From: Cellvibrio sp. UBA7661
Lineage (GTDB): Bacteria > Pseudomonadota > Gammaproteobacteria > Pseudomonadales > Cellvibrionaceae
Direction of reading: 5' to 3'
DNA length: 64,000 bases
Assembly: GCA_002483365.1 (NCBI GenBank)
Contig: DLHT01000003.1
Location: 124,001 to 188,000, forward strand
Made by a program: the position numbers and the translations under genes
Shown: in pieces, positions 63,317 through 64,000 of the stretch
Layout: each line of letters opens with the position of its first letter
Numbering within the stretch: position 1 is the first letter of the stretch
The notes under the pieces: generated by a model
The model's input: only the letters and a program-made list of their open reading frames with translations
Databases searched by the model: none
Told to the model about the DNA's origin: nothing

Positions 63317-63895
63317 TTATGGCGCTTTGGAAACCACAACCATTGCGGGCCGCACCAAACGACCATGCAGGGTGTAACCTTTTTGGAAACAGTTGATTAC
63401 GGTATTAGGCTCAACATCGGGATTTGGTACTGCTGAAACCGCCTGATGTAAATTAGGATCAAAAGGTTCACCTACCGGATCGACTGCAATCACTTGATGA
63501 CGGGCAAGCGCATCGACAAATGATTTATGCGTGAGCTGGATGCCTTCCACAATTGCAGTCAAGACCTCATTACCCGCATCAATAGAAGCAAGCGCGCGCT
63601 CCAGGTTATCAACCACAGGCAGCAAATCATTCACCATTTTTTCCAAGCCAAACTTGTGCGCTTTTTCCACATCTTGCTCCGCGCGACGGCGGGCATTTTG
63701 CGCATCGGCTTGGGCGCGCAAAACTTGCTCTTTAGCAGACTCATAACCGGCGGCCAGAGTAGCCAGCTGGGCTTGCAGTGCTTCAATGCTGATGTCTGAT
63801 GCTTGCGCTTCCGCTTGTGTTTGCTCGGTCACTTCCTCTGCCGGATTCTGCGGCTCAGTAGTGTTTTGGATATCGGTATAGTCTTGGGTTGACAC
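63317..63895 (-). CDS. grpE: Nucleotide exchange factor GrpE
   Basis: 192 residues from a GTG start. An acidic N-terminal tail, a long coiled coil (LQAQLATLAAGYESAKEQVL, ADAQNARRRAEQDVEKAHKF) and the C-terminal beta domain with PFDPNLHQAVSA and LVRPAMVVVSK are typical. It releases ADP from DnaK. The GTG at 63895 (VSTQDYTDIQ) has GGGAGAG six bases before it; the in-frame ATG at 63910 lacks one and includes the Shine-Dalgarno itself, so it is less likely. It is the first gene of the heat-shock group. Confidence 0.93.
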   Translation of the reverse strand: MSTQDYTDIQNTTEPQNPAEEVTEQTQAEAQASDISIEALQAQLATLAAGYESAKEQVLRAQADAQNARRRAEQDVEKAHKFGLEKMVNDLLPVVDNLERALASIDAGNEVLTAIVEGIQLTHKSFVDALARHQVIAVDPVGEPFDPNLHQAVSAVPNPDVEPNTVINCFQKGYTLHGRLVRPAMVVVSKAP

Positions 63896-63971
63896 GTTAA
63901 TCTCTCCCATCACAGGTTGCACGGTACCGGCCAGATGATTGGCACAAATCCCGCTTTAATAACTGTGTGGC

Positions 63972-64000
63972 TATATGGGGCTAGCGGCGGCGGATTCAAG
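63972..64000 (-). promoter_or_regulatory. Sigma-32 heat-shock promoter of grpE-dnaK-dnaJ
   Basis: On the minus strand CTTGAA (63995-64000), a 14-base spacer and CCCCATATA (63972-63980) match the RpoH consensus CTTGAA-N13-15-CCCCATnT almost perfectly, about 80 bases before the grpE start. Confidence 0.85.

Overview
The window looks like a chromosomal piece of a cellulolytic marine/soil gammaproteobacterium, most likely Cellvibrio or a close relative (Saccharophagus/Teredinibacter group). This is inferred from secreted glycan-active proteins with polyserine linkers and CBM10, CBM5 and F5/8-type modules, a full type II secretion operon, and typical gammaproteobacterial housekeeping genes. Base composition is near 50% GC except for one AT-rich gene near 59 kb. 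I saw no rRNA, tRNA, CRISPR array, transposase or prophage gene.

Layout. 0-1.5 kb: glycolysis genes fbaA (cut by the window edge) and tpiA, with tandem LacI-type operators and a terminator-like hairpin in the tpiA leader. 1.5-5.9 kb: a coupled porin / periplasmic binding protein-like / HAMP-PAS-GGDEF operon and a two-domain response regulator. 6-8.2 kb: a TfoX-N protein and an AGE-family sugar epimerase with a LacI-type operator and an odd leader. 8.2-17.7 kb: a nine-gene operon of ExbB, two ExbD paralogues, a TonB/AgmX-like protein, three TPR proteins and two small exported proteins, i.e. a proton-driven envelope machine of the TonB/Agl-Glt type. 18-19.2 kb: a lipoprotein with two carbohydrate-binding-like domains. 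19.3-32.2 kb: gspCDEFGHIJKLMN followed, in translational coupling, by apbE.

32.8-39.9 kb (plus strand apart from the LysR gene): xseB-ispA-dxs (isoprenoid precursors), a CheV-like protein, and a LysR regulator divergent from frmA-fghA (formaldehyde detoxification). 40.3-41.7 kb: a secreted GH5 mannanase with CBM10 behind two LacI-type operators. 42.1-45.8 kb: a sugar cluster (TIM-barrel isomerase, Gfo/Idh/MocA oxidoreductase, MFS transporter). 46-48 kb: RecQ helicase. 48.6-52.6 kb: two secreted proteins, a 1000-residue F5/8-FN3-beta-helix protein and a CBM5 plus double-psi-barrel protein. 52.8-58.9 kb: two AraC regulators, an OmpA-family protein, a CMD/thioredoxin pair and a CPBP protease. 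59-64 kb: an AT-rich orphan gene, then dnaJ, dnaK and grpE read leftward from a near-consensus sigma-32 promoter at the right edge.

How it fits together: the Gsp system probably exports the mannanase and the other Ser-linker proteins; the uptake, epimerase and glycolysis genes use the sugars; similar TGTAAnCG-type palindromes before tpiA, the epimerase and the mannanase suggest a shared LacI-family regulon. Two families of intergenic palindromic repeats are scattered over the window.
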